DNA from: Ahaetulla prasina
Taxonomy: Eukaryota > Chordata > Lepidosauria > Squamata > Colubridae
DNA: 64,000 nt
Direction of reading: 5' to 3'
Assembly (NCBI RefSeq): GCF_028640845.1
Contig: NC_080541.1
Coordinates: 35,493,935-35,557,934 of the forward strand
The position numbers were made by a program, and so were the translations under genes. Position 1 is the first letter of the stretch; each line of letters starts with the position of its first letter. Below the pieces are notes generated by a model. The model was given only the letters and a program-made list of their open reading frames with translations. It was not told the DNA's origin and did not search any database. Positions 59,736 through 64,000 of the stretch are shown piece by piece.

Positions 59736-60895
59736 ATTCTAACACAGTATTTACAGGCTTTTATTCATGTATGAAAGCTAGAGTGATCCATCAGAAGTAT
59801 TTCAGACTTCTTGTAGGGTATTTTCAATACTAATCCTAATTCAAAATCAATTTGAATATAATACATCACCATTTTCAGATGAGAAACAAGGAACAAGAAT
59901 TGATTGATTATCTGTAAGCTGCCACAGATATTGCACTGTTAAAGGGAAATAAAATAATTTACACCTCTCTCTCTCCTCCCCCCCCCTTCAAGTAGGTATT
60001 TTTCATGTTGTATGTGCTTTGTCTGGTTGCATGAAAAAAATATCTCAGAAGTTCCTATATAGGCAGAAATGAAAAGACATCAAGTACCCTTCTTTTTGAA
60101 AATCTTGTCAATTCCAAAGACAGAGTTTAGTTTCTGCAAAATCAGTAACTTGCTGGGAATCTAAGTAACATTCTGCCTACTATGAATGGCCAATTCTACA
60201 TATTATATTGGCAAATGAACAGTTTGAAACAGTGTGATGCAAGACCAGAGCAATTGCAAGGAATGCTTGAGAGTTCACAAAAACAAGGATGATAAACAAG
60301 AACCGAGACACATTATGAACAGTTTTAAAGATCAACATCTTCTGGAAAAATGCTGACAAAGATTCTGGACAAAAAAGAAACAATACAAAGCAAGAGCATC
60401 CATGAATACATTGCAGCAGACACTAGGCTATGAAATAGGCAATACAGTGTGACAAAAATATAAGACAGCCATTTCAGAATATTCTAGAAACTGCCATTAT
60501 AAACCACAAGGTGTCAAGGGAGTCCTAAAAGTAATGATTTTCTGTGAACAGTCTGAACAACCATATGAACACCTAGTGTGAGTCCTTCCTAGGTAAAGAA
60601 CCAATAAGAATAATATTGGGTATCTTTCCAAACACAAAATCATGTTAAAGAAATAAATAAATCCTGCATATCCAGGAGTTTGTCAGCAACCAAAAGCTAC
60701 TATTTAGAAGTTGCCCAATAACCAAGAACCTCAAGGCCTTTTCTTCTTCTTTTTCTAAAGAAACGAAATAAAAACAAAAAAGCAAACTATTTTAGATGTA
60801 TGAGAATGTTAAGTATCAACAGAAAGGCTAACAACATTGCTGAATCTGTATTAATCTTACTGAAAACTTCAGTACTAAAACAAAATTAGCACTGC
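59736..60895. other. Intergenic, nothing recognised
   Basis: No feature supported between the two inverted LINE copies; a C run near 59980. Confidence 0.5.
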
Positions 60896-61399
60896 ATCAT
60901 ATTTGATATTTGATATTTTATTTTTATTTTTTTATTTTATTTATTTTATTTTGTCACAACAATATATGTAGGTATCATACAAAAAGATTATATAGTATAT
61001 AAACACATATATGAGTAAATATAAGGAGGTATAAGCATATATATATATATAGGAAGAAGAAAAGAAAAACAATAGGACAGGAACGGTAGGCACGTTTGTG
61101 CGCTTATGCACGCCCCTTATGGTCCTCTTAGGAATGGGGTGAGGTCAATAGTAGAAAGTTTTTGGATAAAGCTTTTAGGATTATGGGAAGAGACCACAGA
61201 GTTAGGTAAAGTATTCCAAGCACTGATGATTCTGTTACAGAAGTCATATTTTCTGCAATCTAGATTAAAGCGGTTGACATTAAATTTAAATCTATTAGTT
61301 GCTCTAGTATTATTGCAATTAAAGCTGAAGTAGTCTTTAACAGGAAGGACATTACAATAGATGATTCTGTGAGTTAAGCTTAGGTCTTGTCGAAGGCAA
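60896..61399 (-). mobile_element. LINE (CR1/L2 group) 3' end, inverted copy
   Basis: Near-identical in reverse to 58985-59457, by eye about 95% or better in the coding part. 5'-truncated at about 61399 within the codons for RRLRQDL, where an (AAAT)n run starts. Confidence 0.85.
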
Positions 61400-61401
61400 G
61401 T

Positions 61402-61405
61402 AAAA

Positions 61406-61460
<55 letters not shown>

Positions 61461-61463
61461 ATA
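61402..61463. repeat. (AAAT)n microsatellite
   Basis: About 15 AAAT units directly at the truncated 5' end of the LINE. Confidence 0.92.
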
Positions 61464-61694
61464 TTGAGGCACACTGACTCTTCCAAAAGAATCTAAAGAG
61501 CAGATTTGGTCATTGTACTTTATTTTAGGTATAAAAACATTTAAACAAAATTGTGTAAATCCCCCCCCTTTGAATTCATGACATATGAACTATCCCAAGC
61601 TCTAGAGAACCAAAGGTTTTTTTTTTTTAATGCAAATTTTACAGTAACTCTGTTTTAAATTCAGGAGAAAGCATAGGACTGTGGCTATCTAGGG

Positions 61695-61829
61695 CAGGGG
61701 TCTCCAACCTTGGCAACTTTAAGACTTGTGGACTTCAACTCCCAGAATTCCACAGCCAGCAAAGCTGGCTGAGGAATTCTGGGAGTTGAAGTCCACAAGT
61801 CTTAAAGTTGCCAAGGTTGGAGACCCCTG
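61695..61829. mobile_element. Near-perfect palindromic hAT MITE (135 bp)
   Basis: Two 66-bp arms with a single mismatch and a 3-nt AAA loop. The ends are CAGGGGTCTCCAACC and its inverse. Flanks ATCTAGGG and CTCTAGAG share a TCTAG core, in line with the hAT preference for nTCTAGAn-like 8-bp sites. Confidence 0.92.
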
Positions 61830-62235
61830 CTCTAGAGCTACTTTCTAACTGGTGTAGAATCCATAGGCTTGTAGAACAAAAGCTGATTTCGTTCAGATCA
61901 GATGTGTTAGCTACTGGAGATTAAAAGAAGGTCAATATCTTTGGAGAGACATTTGCACCAGAAATAAAACCTTATGGATTTTACAGTATGCCTGACAGCA
62001 CTGTGGGTTTGAAGGAGGTCCTTTCACTATGTGCAATTTTTTTCATGCAAAGTGAGAAGTTCATTCGTTCTCTGGTGTACTTGGGGCCATCTTCGTAAGA
62101 ATCTGAGGGACCTCTAATTTCCTACCAGATTACAGAAAATATTAAAATAGACACTATAATGGTCTAAACCAAATTCTCTCTCTTTGTATTGTACAAGATC
62201 AGAGTACCCTTGTTCCTTCTAGTCTCATCGGTCAA
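61830..62235. other. Intergenic, nothing recognised
   Basis: No feature supported. Confidence 0.5.
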
Positions 62236-63324
62236 TATTACAGATTAATAGAGTTGGAAGGGACCTTGTACGTCATCTAGTTCAACCTCCTGCCCAAGCA
62301 GAAGACCCTACACCATTTCTGACAAATGGCCGTCCAATCTCTTCTTGAAAGCCTCCAGTGATGAAGCTCCCACAACTTCCAAAGGCAAACTGTTCCATTG
62401 GTTGATTGTTCTTGCTGTCAGGAAATTTCTCCTTATTTCTAGGCTGAATCTCTCCTTGTTCAGTTTCCATCCATTGTTCCTTGTATGGACTTCAGGTGCC
62501 TTGGAAAATACCTTGACCCGTCTCCTCTCTGTGGCAGCCCCTCAAATACTGGAACACTGCTATCAGGTCTCCCCTGGTCCTTCTCTTCACTATACTAGCC
62601 ATGCCCAGTTCCTGTAACTGTTCTTCATATGTTTTAGTATCCAGTCCCCTAATCATCCTGGTTCCTCTCCTCTGCACTTTTTCTAGAGTCTCAACATCTT
62701 TTTTATAGTGTGGTGACCAAAACTGGATGCAGTACTCTAGGTTAAAGTGACCAGATTTCAGCGATGGCAGAGCGGGACACTATTGACGGGGGGGGAGGGG
62801 CTGCGCATGCGCGCTGAGTCTTGCCACCTGACTGAAGGAGGAGGAGCGGTTGCTGCTTCTCCGCTCTTCCAGGCAGGCTCGGCTCTCCTCTTGGCTCTTC
62901 CAGGCAGGCTCGGCTCTCCTCGGCTCTTTTCTCGGCTCTTCTCTTCCTCTCGGGTGAAGTCAAGCGGCGTCTCTCCTCCCTCTTGCGCCCCCTTCTCCAC
63001 CACTCTCCCTTCTCCGCCTCCTCCTCTTGCGTTGCCGCCTCCCATTTTCAGAATGGGAGTGAAACAAAAAAAATCGGGACTTTTTGGAATTTCCGCGGGA
63101 TGTGGGACAAATTATTAAAAAGCGGGACTGTCCCGCCAAAAGCGGGACGTCTGGTCACTATACTCTAGGTGTGGTCTTACTAAGGCTTTATAGAGTGGCA
63201 TTAGTACCTCACTTGATACTGATTGTATCCCTCTGTTAATGCAATTTAGGATTGCTTTGGCTTTTTTGGCTGCCCCTGCACACTGCTGGCTCATATTTAA
63301 CTGGTTGTCCACTGACAGTTCCAC
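62236..63324 (-). mobile_element. CR1/L3-type LINE 3' portion, split by a MITE
   Basis: The minus strand encodes the CR1 reverse-transcriptase end in two pieces: 63170-63324 (NMSQQCAGAAKKAKAILNCI, then YKALVRPHLEYS) and 62492-62740 (RMIRGLDTKTYEEQLQELG, then KRRTRGDLIAVFQYL). The 3' UTR runs to about 62236 (GAGTTGGAAGGGACCTTG). The family differs from the CR1 at 47161. Confidence 0.85.
62743..63160. mobile_element. MITE with GTGACCAGA termini inside CR1
   Basis: Ends TAAAGTGACCAGAT and, inverted, TAGTGACCAGACGT. The host LINE sequence TACTCTAGGT is present on both sides (62733-62742, 63161-63170), consistent with an 8-10 bp target duplication. GC-rich interior with a duplicated CTCTTCCAGGCAGGCTCGGC block (62863, 62896) and GCGGGAC motifs. 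Confidence 0.85.
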
Positions 63325-64000
63325 TATAATATAACATACTAATAGTGTAAAGGTTTGTGTTGTTCAATCATAAAATGATTTTGAAATAAGGCTAAGATTC
63401 AAACATATTAAACATATATAAATATGATTGAGTAAGTTTACTAAAATTGAAATCTTGACAGGTAAGGTGCTTGGCCAACCTTCCCTGCATCAAGAAATTA
63501 AACAGGATCAAACTGAGTTAATATTAAGGTGGGATTTTTCCAGGAAATACTAGAACCATGGGTAGGATCAGAGTTTATAGATATAATAAAAATATTTAGC
63601 TGGGGGGAAATTTCATCCATAAAAATATTTTAAAATCTATTTCCCAATTGTCAGCTGAAAATATGCCTTAAATCCAAATAGTTTTGTTTCATGATTCAGT
63701 GTTGCCTCCTTTATTCTGTTTTATGTATACATCAATTATTCTCATTTATGCTGATAAATTGCTGGAATACCAGGCTGTTATCTCAATTAGTCATGAAGAA
63801 GTTTTTATCTATGGTCAGTTTATTAGAAGACATTTTTCCTTTATAAGTAACAACTTCAGTTAATTAATTGTAAGCAATCTATTCATATTCCACTGTCTGC
63901 TGCATCCTAGATAAGACAGAATAATAAAAACATTTCCTTCACATTTCAAATAACAAGAGATGAGGATATCTTCTGAGAATTGAAGGCACAGAAGAACCAA
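63325..64000. other. Intergenic, nothing recognised
   Basis: AT-rich to the window end. Confidence 0.5.

Noticed and set aside
62742..63118. Open frames of up to 123 codons
   Set aside because: They lie in a GC-rich MITE inserted in a CR1; no domain.

Overview
This window is vertebrate nuclear DNA, almost certainly from a squamate reptile (snake or lizard; the repeat mix looks snake-like, which I hold only moderately). The grounds are one three-exon vertebrate gene, TMEM64, plus squamate-typical repeats: a Bov-B LINE 3' end, a Sauria-type tRNA SINE with a CCTTTACCTTACC tail, CR1 LINEs with a 3' hairpin, L2-like LINEs, hAT and Tigger-like MITEs, and two young Ty3/gypsy elements primed by tRNA-Ser. 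I see no bacterial-style operons, CRISPR arrays or phage genes.

Layout. 1-8384: AT-rich intergenic DNA with MITEs, a SINE, a decayed CR1 piece and a Bov-B 3' end. 8385-12959 and 14714-19292: two related Mag-like LTR retrotransposons, both on the minus strand, each with 188-189 bp LTRs, a 5-bp target duplication, a polypurine tract and an 18-nt tRNA-Ser(GCT)-type primer site. The first sits in the Bov-B tail and the second inside an L2-like LINE. 19966-23600: intergenic. 23600-25014: CpG island, two upstream ORFs and exon 1 of TMEM64. 25015-37997: TMEM64 introns and exon 2, filled with repeats, including a hAT-like element that carries a captured coiled-coil coding fragment. 37998-38189: last exon, followed by a long 3' UTR to about 40640. 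40830-64000: gene-free repeat mosaic containing an inverted Ty3/gypsy (chromovirus-like) fragment, a long CR1 LINE with endonuclease and reverse transcriptase, nested MITEs and SINEs, an inverted pair of LINE 3' ends, and a near-perfect 135-bp palindrome.

How it fits together. TMEM64 is the only host gene I can support; it encodes a 368-residue VTT/DedA-family membrane protein. All other coding sequence belongs to mobile elements. Nesting gives a relative chronology: CR1, L2, Bov-B and older SINEs came first, then hAT and Tigger MITEs, then the two Mag-like elements, whose LTR pairs are about 99% and 100% identical by eye. No undescribed defence or regulatory system is evident. The best leads are the gene-capturing hAT-like element, the SINE that shares its 3' hairpin with CR1, the nearly coding-competent Mag-like element, and the tandem uORFs just before the TMEM64 start.
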